Positions 47,675 to 58,849 of a stretch of 64,000 nt of DNA are shown one piece after another. A program made the position numbers and the translations under genes. The stretch's first letter is position 1, and the number at the start of each line of letters is the position of its first letter. The notes beneath the pieces were generated by a model. The model saw nothing but the letters and a program-made list of their open reading frames with translations. It was not told the origin of the DNA and ran no database searches. This DNA is from Fomes fomentarius (taxonomy: Eukaryota; Basidiomycota; Agaricomycetes; Polyporales; Polyporaceae), in contig JABYQN010000006.1 of assembly GCA_022606135.1 (NCBI GenBank), positions 124,001 through 188,000 on the forward strand, given 5' to 3'.

Positions 47675-49113
47675 ATGCCCGGACTGACAGCAGCGCCTCC
47701 CTTTCCTGACGACGTGCCGACCCATCCGCTGCTTGTCATCGACTACCAGCTGATCCGAGATGGCGTTGAGGATGAGCTTAATAGGCTTTGGGAGGCTGCG
47801 ACGGGGCTAGGCTTCTGGTAGTGAGTACTGCTAACTCCGAGATGTTACGTACGCCTAAGAGATTCTGCATGTCAGTCTGAAGAATCATGGGGTTGACAAG
47901 GAGGTTGAAGAGATGTTCGACATGGGGAGAGAAACATTGGATCTGCCTCTGCAAGAGAAGGTCAAGTTCGAGCAAGGGAATGACGGCTTCTCCTTTGGGT
48001 GAGTATCCTTTGCGAGTATTTCATGCTAGCTTGATGCTCAGTCAACTGAACGGCTGCGACAGTTACAAGGCAGCAGGCGTGCAGTTCATCGACGAGCGCG
48101 GATCCCGCGATGTTACAGAGTTCCTCAACATCGCCAGGGACGACGCTCTCGCTTGGCCAACTCCTGTCCATCGCACTTACCCGAGTACAGTGAACGCGCG
48201 CATGGACTCGACCATCAAGCCATTTGTGCAAAAGTCCCTCGCAATCAACCACTTCCTCATCGGAATCCTCAACGATAAACTTGGCCTCCCAAAGGATACC
48301 TTGGCGGCGTGCCACGAAGTCGGCGAACACAGCGGGTGCACTGCCCGGGTCATCCGCGCGGCCCCGCAACAGAACTTTGACGACAAGGTGTTCTTGACGG
48401 CTCATACGGACTTCGGATCGCTGGTGAGTCGCCGATGAATTGGATTGGTGGCCCTACCTACTGAGCTGTCACTCGTGCGCACTAGTCGTTCCTGCATAAC
48501 CGTCTCGGTGGGCTTCAGGTCCTCCCGCCTGGCTCCGATAGGTGGCTCTATGTCAAGGTTTGATGATTCCTCGTGTGGGAAGACGGTGCCGTACTATATC
48601 TAACACGCTGTGGTACAGCCGCTCCCAGGACACGCAATATGCAACATCGGGGACGCACTCAACATCTTCAGCGGCGGAATCTTACGTTCCAACATCCATC
48701 GCGTGATGTACGTCCACGGCCTTCCGCCCTTCCCGTCACATTCTCGTTCTGGTGTCTACTGACCACGGCGCTCAGCCCGCCTCCCAAGGCCCAGGCGCAG
48801 TACGAACGCTGGTCTCTGGTCTTCTTCACACGCCCGAACGATAGCGTGGAGCTTCGCCACCAGGCTGAGAAGAGCGCAATGATAGCAGAGGCTGTCGCGA
48901 GGGCTCCTCGGGGGAAGTACGAACCTGGCGCCACTGCGCAGGAGTGGCTTGCGAGGAGGATCAGGGTGCAAAGGATCGACAACTTCAAGGTGCGTCTGTC
49001 TTCAGTTCGTATGTAGCGTCTCTGGAGGGCAGCTCACCTATGTCATTATGCAGGGTCCTGAGAGTTGGAAAGCGTGGAAAGGGACTGAGGACACTCCAAT
49101 TTCTTATTTATAG
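47675..49113 (+). CDS. 2-oxoglutarate/Fe(II) dioxygenase, isopenicillin N synthase-like, copy D
   Basis: 354-aa intact member of the array. Exons 47675-47820, 47876-47998, 48063-48423, 48486-48557, 48619-48707, 48776-48989, 49054-49113. All introns are 55-68 nt GT-AG, with donors such as GTGAGT, GTACGT and GTGCGT. Iron ligands H204, D206 (HTDFGSL) and H261 (NIHRVI); R275 and S277 (ERWS) for 2-oxoglutarate. DIOX_N features are at residues 17-60 (HPLLVIDY, GLGFWYLKNHG). No signal peptide, so cytosolic. It starts only 200 bp after the F-box-like gene, so it may share transcript ends with it. Substrate cannot be deduced: the family ranges from small-molecule hydroxylases to oxidative cyclases. 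Confidence 0.92.
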
Positions 49114-49355
49114 GCAGCTACCGATGTCTATGCTCAGAAGCGATACGTCAATTGGTCGTGGGCATGTCGTATCTCGTTATCTCGTGCGATAGTTATGCCC
49201 CGACTGCTACTTCGTGAAGAATTCTACAGTCACGGCATCCCGGCTCTGGCTGTTCTCTATGAGAACACTTTATCTATATGGGGCATCTACTCTACTCTAC
49301 ATACTGCGAGTTGAAGGCGCACCGACGAGAGCGAGAGCGGATTGACCTGACAGTG

Positions 49356-50824
49356 ATGCCAGGCCTGACGACTTTGCCACCCTTCCCCGACGATGTCCCA
49401 ACCCATCCGCTCCTCGTAATTGACTATGAGTTGATACATGCTCATGATGAAGAGGAAATCGAACGGCTTTGGAAAGCAGCGACGGAGCTAGGGTTTTGGT
49501 AGTAAGTCATTACCACTCTCGAATTGACCAGGCGTGTGTGAGGCTCACAGGACTTCTCTGTAGTCTGAAGAATCATGGTGTGGACGACGAAGCAGAAGCG
49601 ATGTTCGAGATGGGGAGAGAGACGATGCAGCTGCCTCTGGAAGAGAAGATCCGGTACGAGTTGGGCGACGGCGGTGGATCCTTCGGGTATGTGCCAATCT
49701 GCTTCTTGGATATAGTCGAAAGTGTAATACCACACTGAGAACGTCTCGTCAGCTACAAAGCCGCAGGTGTGCAAGCAATCGACGAGAAAGGGACCCGAGA
49801 CACCACAGAGTTCATCAACATCTCTAAGGACGACGCGTTGTCCTGGCCCGAAGTCGTCCACCGCACGTATCCCGCGACTGTCGCGGTGCGCATGGCTCCC
49901 ATAGTCAGGCCGTTTGTTGAGAAGTCCTGGAAGATCGATCAGCTGTTGCTTGAGATATTCAACGAGAAGCTGAAGCTCCCTCGAGGAACTCTCACAAGTC
50001 TGCATCGGGCAGACGAGCAGAGTGGCTGTCTTGCGAGGTGCATACGAGCGCCACCGAGGGCCCTGGACGAAAAATTGTTCATCCCCGCGCACACCGACTA
50101 TGGATCACTGGTCAGTGTCCTATGCTAATTGAGAAGCACGCAGTATATTCGAAACTCACAACATGACTCATTTATAACATCAGACCATTCTCCACAACCG
50201 CACGGGAGGCCTACAGGTTCTTCCTCCTGGCGCGACCGAATGGTACTACGTGAAGGTGGGTGAGCGAGATGTCTGGCAGGGGGACTGGGTCGATTGAGCG
50301 TACCATCTGCTGTATGCAGCCCATCCCAAACTACGCGATTTGCAACGTCGGAGACGCGCTCAATATATTCAGTGGTGGGATCCTGCGGTCGAGTATACAC
50401 CGCGTCGTGTGAGTGATATCTTTCTCGTTCCCTATGTCACGTCAAAACCTTACAGATACTACCTACGAAGTCCGCCTCCCGGCAGACAGGCCGCGCTAGA
50501 GCGATGGTCGCTCGCGTTCTTCATGCGTCCGAACGATACCGTGATTCTCCGTGCCATTACGGAGAAGAGCGCGATCATCGCCCGAGCTACTTCCAGTGCA
50601 TCTCCAGGAAAGTACGACACTGGAACGAACGCAAAAGACTGGATCAAGCGCCGGGTCGCCGGTTTGAGATACAACAACTACAAGGTGTGTCGCGAGTAGT
50701 GAGTTTGGAGTTGTTCGGGGTAGTATTGATAATGGTTCGTCAGGATGCTGATGGGTGGAAAGGTTGGAAAGGTACGGAAGATACAGAGATGCCCATTGAT
50801 GGTCAGGCCAACGTGTCTGTCTGA
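49356..50824 (+). CDS. 2-oxoglutarate/Fe(II) dioxygenase, isopenicillin N synthase-like, copy E
   Basis: 360 aa. Exons 49356-49501, 49564-49686, 49753-50110, 50184-50255, 50320-50408, 50471-50684, 50744-50824. Ligands H203, D205 (HTDYGSL), H260 (SIHRVV); R274, S276 (ERWS). Exon 6 has two in-frame acceptors 15 nt apart: CAG at 50455 and AAG at 50470. The AAG choice keeps the 214-nt exon size shared by all paralogues; the CAG choice would insert five residues (YYLRS in place) just after the distal histidine. The C-terminal exon is longer than in copies A and D. Exon 4 begins TILHNRTGG rather than SFLHNRLGG, a change close to the active-site wall that could alter substrate choice. Confidence 0.9.
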
Positions 50825-51399
50825 GCTCGGAATGGCATTTAACTTGAACCGAAGACTCGGAAATATTAGTACTCAACTGTACCTTCACGCAACTTAAACT
50901 TGAACTTGAACTTGAGCTTTACTGATACTATGTCCGACAGTCAGTCAAGGCAATATGACCATACTAGCTTTGCGTCGATTGAGTATAGCTATGTGTTCTG
51001 CAGCACAGAGGTTAGTAGTAAGAAACGCAGCGGCGAATCGGACTGCCAGCTACAGGCCGTTCAATAGCTCTCGGCGGAAGTTCGTTCGGCGCTCTAACAT
51101 CGGAGGGCGCGGCCGACGATACCTCCACGTGGATGGCACGCGAGCCAGATTAGAGATCAAACAATCCATGGCGCTTATGTGTTCAGTCACGGTATCCTCA
51201 CAACTTGTTGCAACCTCACCTCTATGAAGTCTCGAGATTCGATGGTATGTTCTCCCAAAATTATATAGTCGAGCTTCTGCTCTATCATACTTGACTGAAT
51301 ATGATACACTAGGAACACGGACTTCTTGTCCTAAAAATGGGTATGGGTGGAGCTCGTCGATGCGGCATACAGAGTTAAGCTCGCACGCACACGCCATAG

Positions 51400-51413
51400 G
51401 CCATATATATGGC
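51400..51413 (+). promoter_or_regulatory. palindromic TATA element before dioxygenase copy F
   Basis: GCCATATATATGGC is a perfect 14-bp palindrome 48 bp before the ATG of copy F. It can serve as a TATA box; CC plus an A/T core plus GG also resembles a stretched CArG (MADS-type) site. Confidence 0.45.
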
Positions 51414-51460
51414 GTATCCCAAGGGGAGGGACTCCCCCGTACCTTGGTACCTACGACGAT

Positions 51461-52911
51461 ATGCCTGGACTGACAACTCACCCACCGTTCCCTGAAGATG
51501 TCCCGACCTATCCCCTCATTATCGTCGATTTTGAATTGATACAGGCTGGAGACAATGACGAGATCGAAAAGCTGTGGAAGGCCGCGAGAGAGATCGGCTT
51601 TTGGTAGTAAGTGTATTGCAGACCTGATCTCCGTTGCGCGCTCTCATCTGTCTCACATAGTCTGAAGAACCATGGAGCAGACGACGAGGTGAACGCCTTG
51701 TTCGAGGTCGGCAAAGAGATCATTGCTCTGCCTCTTGAGGAGAAGCTCAAGTACGAACTCGGTGACCAAGGTATCCCATTTGGGTAAGCCTCAGTAGTAT
51801 CTCACTCTACAATCATATGGAGGCGCTCACCTCCTACCGTTCAATGCAGGTACAAAAAGGCTGGCGCTCAAGTCTTGGACGAACGCGGCACCCGCGACGT
51901 CACCGAATTCTTCAACGTCGCCAAAGATGACGCCCTCGCCTGGCCCACGCCCGTCCGCAGGACCTACCCAGACGTCGTCAACGCCCACATGGAATCAGTC
52001 TACAAGCCGTTCGTGCAAAAGGCGTTGACGGTCAACAATTCTCTCATCGGCGTTCTCAACGACAAGCTCGGGCTCCCGAAAGGAACGCTCGCTTCGTTTC
52101 ACAAGGTTGAGGACCATAGTGGCTGTTTCGCGCGCGTCATACGTGCTCCACCCCATCTTGTCCCGGATGAGAAACTATTCTTGGCTGCGCACACCGACTA
52201 CGGTTCTCTGGTCAGTCGGCCTCGCTGGGCCGGGTTCAAGTCTTTACTGATCAATCTTGATCCAGTCGTTCCTCCACAACCGGATCGGGGGGTTACAAGT
52301 CTTGCCACCCGGTGGTGACAAGTGGTACTATGTTAAGGTACGTCACTCATGGAACTCCGAAGGTGTCAAAATAGCACCGAGAACGTCTGTCTATTTCTAG
52401 CCTATTCCTGGTCTCGCCATCTGCAACATCGGCGACGCTCTTAACATCCTCAGCGGCGGGATTCTCCGCTCGAGCATCCACCGTGTCATGTCAGTGATGC
52501 CTGCTACTCCAAGGTTTTGTCCTGCTTAACCTGGGTTGCTATTTGTCACAGCCCACCCCCGCGCGAGCAGGCCCAGCACGAGCGCTGGTCCGTCGTGTTC
52601 TTCACGCGTCCAGCAGATGCTGTCCTCCTCCAAGCGCAGGCGGATAAGAGTGCACAGATCGCAGAGGCCGTCGCCGAGGCGCCCCCCGGCAAGTACGACT
52701 CGGGGTTGACGTCCCAGGAGTGGGTCGCCCGGAGGATCAGGGCTCGCAGGTTTGCGAACTTCCAGGTGCGTGCTTAACCGACATACAACGTTCGCGAAGA
52801 TGTACTACTGGAACGCTCTTACTGATATTGGTGCAGGGTCCTCAAACTTGGAAGGAGCGCGTGGGGACTGAGGACACGCCTATTCCAGCTGATGGCGCGA
52901 CTGGTTACTGA
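51461..52911 (+). CDS. 2-oxoglutarate/Fe(II) dioxygenase, isopenicillin N synthase-like, copy F
   Basis: 359 aa, intact, outermost of the plus-strand trio. Exons 51461-51606, 51661-51783, 51850-52210, 52266-52337, 52401-52489, 52552-52765, 52837-52911; introns 54-71 nt. Iron ligands H204, D206 (HTDYGSL) and H261 (SIHRVI); R275 and S277 (ERWS). The N-terminus reads MPGLTTHPPFPEDVPTYP, close to copies D and E (MPGLT). It ends GTEDTPIPADGATGY. Its 3' end is 150 bp from the convergent 3' end of the pyranose oxidase gene. Codon use is GC-ending like its neighbours. Mature enzyme expected in the cytosol; substrate unknown. Confidence 0.92.
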
Positions 52912-53061
52912 GACGATTCAGGGGAATATAGCTAACACGACAATGAGAAGCCTCGCATGCATACTTGTACTACTATTCCTACACATATCGAGAACTAGGC
53001 ATACTCTGTACATCACTCCCTCTCGACTACCCTATTCATACACTTTGACCTGATGACACAC

Positions 53062-55865
53062 CTAGAACTTGGAATGTTTGAGCTGCTTGATGATCGACTC
53101 GGCGGACCGAATAGCGTAGCCAATGGACGTAAGCGTAGGGTTCGCGCCGAAGCCGGTGGGAATGACGCCGTTCCCGCCGACATACAGGTTCTTGAACTTG
53201 TACACCTTGCAGTGCGTGTCTGCAACGTGCATCTTCGGGTCGAGTCTATGGCGCCAGATGACGGGTCAGCTCTCGCTCTCTTCGTGATTTGATCGTGATT
53301 TGAAGCACGGAGAATGGACGTACCCTGCGCGCACAGTGCCACCAAGGTGGAGAGCGAGGCCGGGCGCCATGAACTGAGGCTCCGAACCAGGGAGGAAACC
53401 TCCCAGCGTAGTGGCGACCTCACACATGCTATCAACATTCCCCTCTCAGTTAGCACAACGACCTCTGAAGGTATTAGAGCACATACTCGCGCATCATCCT
53501 GCCAGACCGCTCTCTGTCCTTTTTGTCGAGGAAGAATTTGAAGGTGGGCTGGGGCATGCCGTACCCGTCCTCGTACTCGGTTTCGAAGCGGATTTCGTTT
53601 TCCACGCGGGGTGTGGCGTACCCGAAGAAGCGTAGGTCCACAATCGTGCGGGTATCGATCGTCTCGGCGACGGCACCGTAAGAGAACGCATCGCGGTGAA
53701 TCTGAAAGGGAAAGGGGCAACGAAGGGGGTAAGTGAAGCCCGAGAACGCCGAGATATCATTGCACTACTAGGGAAAACTCACCTGGGTGTGCCAAGGGTG
53801 CTCCTTGGACAGAGGTGTGGTCACTTGCGGTTCAGGGTCGCGGAACGGGACTGGTGGGAAGTGAGTGAGTCATGCGCTTCACGAGAGTGGAACGGGCTTG
53901 CTCACTTTGGAGAGGGTCCTCCGGGTGGTGGGTCTGCTGGTAATGCACCTGGACGCACGCACGTCAGCGATTCGGCATTGTCTCATGGATGTAAAAAACA
54001 CGCCGAGTACCTTCTTAGCCCACCAGTCGAGATGGAAGGGGTTCTTCGGGATCTCATTGATGAGCGATTGTTTGAGAATGACCTGACAGAACGACATGCT
54101 ATGAGAATATGAGTGAGTATCTGCCCAGAGCGCCGTGAACTATGAACGGAGCTCACGGCTGCTCAGTTATGTAGCGTCCCAGGTTCGGGATGATGGATCC
54201 CGGGAGCACATTCCCGTCTTCATCGCGCTTCTGGAATCCAGAGTTGAAGAGGATCTACTAATGATATCAGTCTCTCATTCTGATAGTCTCTCGTGGTCGT
54301 GAGAGCGTACCTGCGGGGTAGCGACGGCGCCTGCAGCTATGATGTACACCTTCGCGCTGATGTACGACGAAGGGCTATTCGGATCATTGACATCCTTCAA
54401 CAAATCCTTCACCTCCGCCGCGCCGATCTTCAGTTCCTTAGCGTTCGAGTCCTCCACACACACCCTCGTAACGCGGTGGTTCGTCAGTAGCCGGAACCGG
54501 GCTTTCTTCTCGGGGTGCAGGTAGATGTGCTCGAGGATGGTGTCTGTGGCATGCCAGTTGACGTAGTCTGGGTTTGGGAGCCGATGGCACGCGAGAGGGA
54601 GGGGCTTGAAAAGACGCTGTTTGTATGCCTCCTGCAGTGTGCGAAGGACGAGATTGTGCCGGATCGAATGGTCGAAGGCGTGCTCATTAGTCCCAATCAG
54701 TTTCTCGGCGGCAGTGTAGAGACGATCCCATTCTTTCAGATTGGCCTCCTTGTTATGGTCCAGGTGGGGAAGCTCGATATCGGGGTGGAAGCGAGGCGTG
54801 GCGCAAGTCCAGTGAGTCTGAGGAGACACATCAGGAAAGAGTCAGCACCGCGACAAGCAGGGGTAGGTTGAACGAAGCGCCTTACTGTCATACCACCGAC
54901 GCCGCGCGTGACGGCTTGAGCAGACAGGTTTCCTGCCACCTTCTGCTTCGGGTTCTTGCCGTTCGTAACCGGTGGCTTCGTGAGGCTGCATGGGGTTACG
55001 TGAGTGCGAAGAAGGTGAGCACTTCTGCATCGATACTTACTCGGCGTTCCATGCGACGGGGTCTAAGGTATCTGCGGTGGTATTCCCAACAGGTACCGAG
55101 ACGGGGCTGAGATCACCCTGTATGGCAATGATGTTAGATAAATGAACATAGAGAGATCCTATAAGGTACCTGTATCACACTATGGCAGCAGTCATCGAGG
55201 GTCAGCGGTGCTGGCGGTTTGCGAGATACACTTAACGATATTGATAGACGCACTTCACAAAGCGGTCAATATCCTATATGACACTAGGTAATTAGGACAC
55301 ATAAATCTTGATCAGTGAATATGTCCATACCTTCTGGTACTCAATCTCGTTCTTCTTGTGCGCTCCCGGAATAAATGCCTCCCTATCCGAGACATGAGAC
55401 ATGAGTACTCCAGGTGAAATTCTCATGTACACACCGAGAACCATCCTCGGACGTTATTGCACGGAAGCTATCACTGAACACATCAAGTTTTCAGGCTGAG
55501 TGTCGATTCGCACCGCCGGAGCGGCATATCAAAAAACTCACGATGAACCAATCTCGCACATGATCACCTGTATTCGGCCTGTCAGCATCCTGCCTGGCAG
55601 AGTGCAGTGGGACAAATTAACTGTACATTGTATCCAGCCTCAACGACGAGCTTTGCATATGTGGCAGCAATAGGCCCGCTTCCGGCAATGAAGACCTTCG
55701 CAGACACGTCAGTAACAGCGACCGTGATGTACTAGAGACTAGATATACATCTGTCTTGAAATCCCTCAGGGTGGAGTTTTCGTTCGCCTTGATATGAGGG
55801 TTTCGGCCAGTACCCGCCTTCTCATGGATATGCTTGATGGAAAAGGACCCGGAGGGAGTTGTCAT
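53062..55865 (-). CDS. p2ox: pyranose 2-oxidase (EC 1.1.3.10)
   Basis: GMC-type flavoprotein oxidising D-glucose and similar aldopyranoses at C2, giving 2-keto sugar and H2O2. My model has 17 exons and 605 aa: 55865-55749, 55695-55627, 55567-55542, 55473-55435, 55382-55331, 55273-55254, 55179-55170, 55117-55041, 54985-54886, 54817-54311, 54254-54157, 54098-54011, 53948-53906, 53850-53783, 53701-53487, 53428-53324, 53245-53062. Seen: FAD-binding GSGPIA (residues 44-49); [11 protein letters not shown] with H172, the covalent flavin link; the substrate loop HRDAFSYG (440-447); catalytic H537 (LALHLGG) and N580 (GANPTLT). EYQKDIDRFVNVIQ spans a 10-nt micro-exon (55179-55170). No signal peptide, usual for this enzyme. 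Usual length is about 620 aa, so it is complete. Divergent to the AUDH-like gene at 57153, which would use its product. Confidence 0.95.
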
Positions 55866-57152
55866 CGTTGTAAGTTTCACAACAACAAGTGGGTTGCTTG
55901 GGTAGAGAAGGGGGTCTCTACTGGTGGCTGCGCGTAAATGCCCCCTTATGTACTATATCAGACGTGTCAGCTAAGCACGAGTGGAGTTACTCACCGGTGT
56001 CGTCAAACACAACGGATCTATCATGTGCCGCTCTCCGTATTCTATGGGCAGAGTTCAACCTGACGCACAGAGAGTTCCATATCCGGTACAGAGAATGGAT
56101 CATAACTATTGGCGCACCGGATGTGTTCGGATCTGAAGTTCCTATCGAAACTGGTGCCGTAGCTCCATTATAGCCGCCACAAGCGTAAAAGTGACAGGGC
56201 GGCTGTCGCGCCGCAGTCACTTGAAGGAGTGGTTGAACTCTGTGTCAGTGAAGAGCAGATATTGCGAGGGGTCGTAGGGAAGACGCGCGGACTTGACATA
56301 GCCATAGACCCTCTGAGAGAGAAGTGTAGATTACCGAATACTTATCCTGCACATCGTTCTCCATGAAGGACTCAAAGCGCTTACGCGACTTGTCAATTTG
56401 CATCGCCACCGCCTTGGAAAAAGATTGGCGCTAGTAGTAGCTGCCACTGGCAGCTAGTGCTTAAACGTTTGAACCACTCCTAGGAGCATTCCCCGGGTTA
56501 CTGCACTGCATTGCGTACCCCAAGCTTACTCCGTCTGATGCGGCCGGTTGTATTGCAAATGTGAGCAGAAGGATGACCTCCGGACATTGCGATAGCTGAC
56601 TTTGTGTGGCGTAAAGCCCCGAGCGCAGCAGCGCTCGAGTCATCGAAGTCTGACATCAGTAGGCCACTAGACGATGACGAGGTGCATCTGTCGAACAGGG
56701 ACGGGGAAGTGGAAACCTGTCAAGTTGTCGCTTGTTTTTCATCTTTATTGTGAGTCCACTGGCACTGACCTCCACTGGAGTCTGGCCAGTTCACGATTCT
56801 GGTCATACGTGTAACATAATGCAACATACATTCCCAATCCCTATAATGCAAATCAGCATGTGTGCACTGTAGACTCTCCCGAGCAGCTATCGCGCGCCTC
56901 ACGCCGGGCTCGCATGAACTCCGAACGCTACGTAACTATCGTGCGCTAAACCGAGTCAAACCCAAACCGCGCATAGGGCCACTTGCAACAGCTATGCTCC
57001 GGCTCTAATAGCGCAAAGGCTAATGTTCCAAAATTCATCACTCGTGACCATGGCTAGCAATTTGGCTGCGATGAGAACAGATATAAGCGCACCTGCCTTA
57101 CGTTCCAGGTCAGTTAATTCTCCCTCAGGTTTGGCCTCCTGTCTTTTTCACC
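55866..57152. promoter_or_regulatory. divergent intergenic region between pyranose oxidase and AUDH-like gene
   Basis: 1.29 kb that must hold both promoters. On the minus strand before the oxidase ATG there is an ATAAGGGGGC stretch with an AGGGG stress-element core, and a GATATAGTA TATA-like motif about 30 bp further upstream. The AUDH-like ATG has a CACC leader, a good fungal start context. A possible exon-like fragment inside is listed separately. Confidence 0.5.
56218..56420 (-). pseudogene. unidentified exon-like fragment
   Basis: Two adjacent open pieces on the minus strand read AMQIDKSRKRFESFMEND and VYGYVKSARLPYDPSQYLLF, the latter running to a TGA at 56218. Composition is protein-like, but the gap between them holds only a 29-nt or shorter candidate intron and no start is visible. 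It may be the tail of a lost gene between the two sugar-oxidation genes, or chance. I do not recognise the family. Confidence 0.2.
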
Positions 57153-58849
57153 ATGTCGAACATAACAGCGGAGAAATTAGGAGCAGAAGTGCTCTTCCGT
57201 GTACCCCGACCTACCGATACACACCATCCAGACACGGTCGAATTCCTGGACGTCGCTAGTCGTCGGTTCGCCATCGCAGTAGTGCCGCCAAATCAGAAGT
57301 ACGCTGTGCACGCCGGAGATGGTGTGAAGGTCATCACTGGTCGCGGTATGTTCAAATGATCTTTTCTGTACTGACACTGAACATGCCGCTCAGTGACCTG
57401 GACGGACCGCAAGGGACACTGGCAAGAGCGCACTATGGCGACAGCCCCGTTCACCGAGGTTTCCACGCTCGTTGAAGCAAGTGATAATCACGTCCACACC
57501 CATGAGGAGGGCGCTATCTTTGTCCTACTGCGCAAGTCGAGCACGTCAGGGCAACCTCCATACTCCGACATGACGCAATTGGTCGCTCACAACTCCCTTC
57601 CATCCCACTTCCCGGAGAACGTGCGCCGCCTCGGCTTCCCATGGGTGAAAGTAGAAGACCGTCCTTGGGCTCACGGCGGCTTCAAGGTACGCGTCTATAT
57701 CACACTATGACGGGGCACCCGTGCACGCCGTTCGTCTCCCGATCATTATCGTCAACCCGTCTTCTTATTCTTCCGATATGACATCCAGGGACTCGAGTTC
57801 TATAACCTCGTCGGTTTCCACGTCCGGTATGCCGACGACACGGACGAGAAGATCTGCCACATCCAAGGATGGACCGCCGGCGTCGGCGTCAGCGCAGGAT
57901 TCCACAACCACGTTGACCAGACGTTCTGTGAGATCCACTGCTGCATCGTCAACGGGACAGGGCAGGGCGGGATGGCTTGGGCCACTGTGCGAGACGGCGA
58001 GTTTGACCCGGCACATCCGAACAAGCACAAGTACAAGAAGATTGTAGTGCCTGAAATGTCGGAGCACGGCCCACTTTGGCGCACTGGGAAGGATGGACTT
58101 CCGCTCCTGCGCAGGAACGATACTGTTAACTATCCGTGGCATGGTATGTAACTGCACGTATCTCGTGTATACTGACAACGCTCAATTCTGCTCTGTGCGC
58201 GCAGCATGGCTTGCGGGAGACGGGAACCCGAGCCCCCAGCGGTTCGATGTTTGGTTCGCGTTCGAGTTCCCGCCCTTTGTTGCGCGCGTGGAAGTTGTTC
58301 ATGAGACGTGCCTTCCGGCACCAGGCTCATACAACATCACACACGCAGCGTCGAAGCTGTCGCTTTCGGTCAAAGGTGAAAGCGCGGCCGACAACACGCC
58401 TCTTGTCCTATCTAACCAGTCACAGAAGGTATGTGTGTGTCTGGTTCAATCCATCATGGATGCGACCGTTGACCGGCGTGTATGATGCCATAGTGGACCC
58501 TGTCGAAGCTCCCGGGCACGGTTTTCCGTATCCTTACGAATGATAGCAGCGGTTCTTCAGCGACTGTGTTCTGGCCCCCTGAGAATGGCCAGAAAGTAGT
58601 CGGCAGCCGCACCCCTGCGCGCCTCGATCTCACCTCTGCTTGGGCGCTCTCACACGTTGACAAGAATGTTTACGAGTGAGTACTTCGGATGATGTCAAAT
58701 TAGCTAGTATCTCACATCTGCGACATAGGATACGTCTCATTGATACCGATCTGGTGATCGGCGTCCATTCAGATGGCGCACATCAAGTCGTTGTGGAGGA
58801 ATCGACGAATACCAAGAGCCAAAGGTGGGAACTCGTCAAACATGAGTAA
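57153..58849 (+). CDS. aldos-2-ulose dehydratase-like bicupin with C-terminal beta-trefoil
   Basis: 455-aa protein, exons 57153-57345, 57394-57686, 57789-58143, 58205-58428, 58494-58675, 58729-58849. Residues 1-160 form one cupin barrel (VEFLDVASRRFAIAVVPPNQ, then NHVHTHEEG with H97, H99, H101 as metal-ligand candidates). Residues 163-280 form a second (AGFHNHVDQTFCEIH with H201, H203, E210). The last 160 residues look like a ricin-type beta-trefoil: NITHAASKLSLSV and Q-x-W motifs SQKW and SQRW. The cupin layout and the neighbour suggest aldos-2-ulose (2-keto-glucose) dehydratase/isomerase, which converts the product of pyranose 2-oxidase to cortalcerone-type compounds. The described fungal enzyme is about twice as long, with an N-terminal beta-propeller that is absent here, so the activity may differ. 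The start has a good context (CACCATG). Confidence 0.72.

Noticed and set aside
57721..58047. 108-codon open frame (+) inside the AUDH-like gene
   Set aside because: Wrong frame; the cupin frame (AGFHNHVDQ) runs through the same DNA and joins neighbouring exons in phase.
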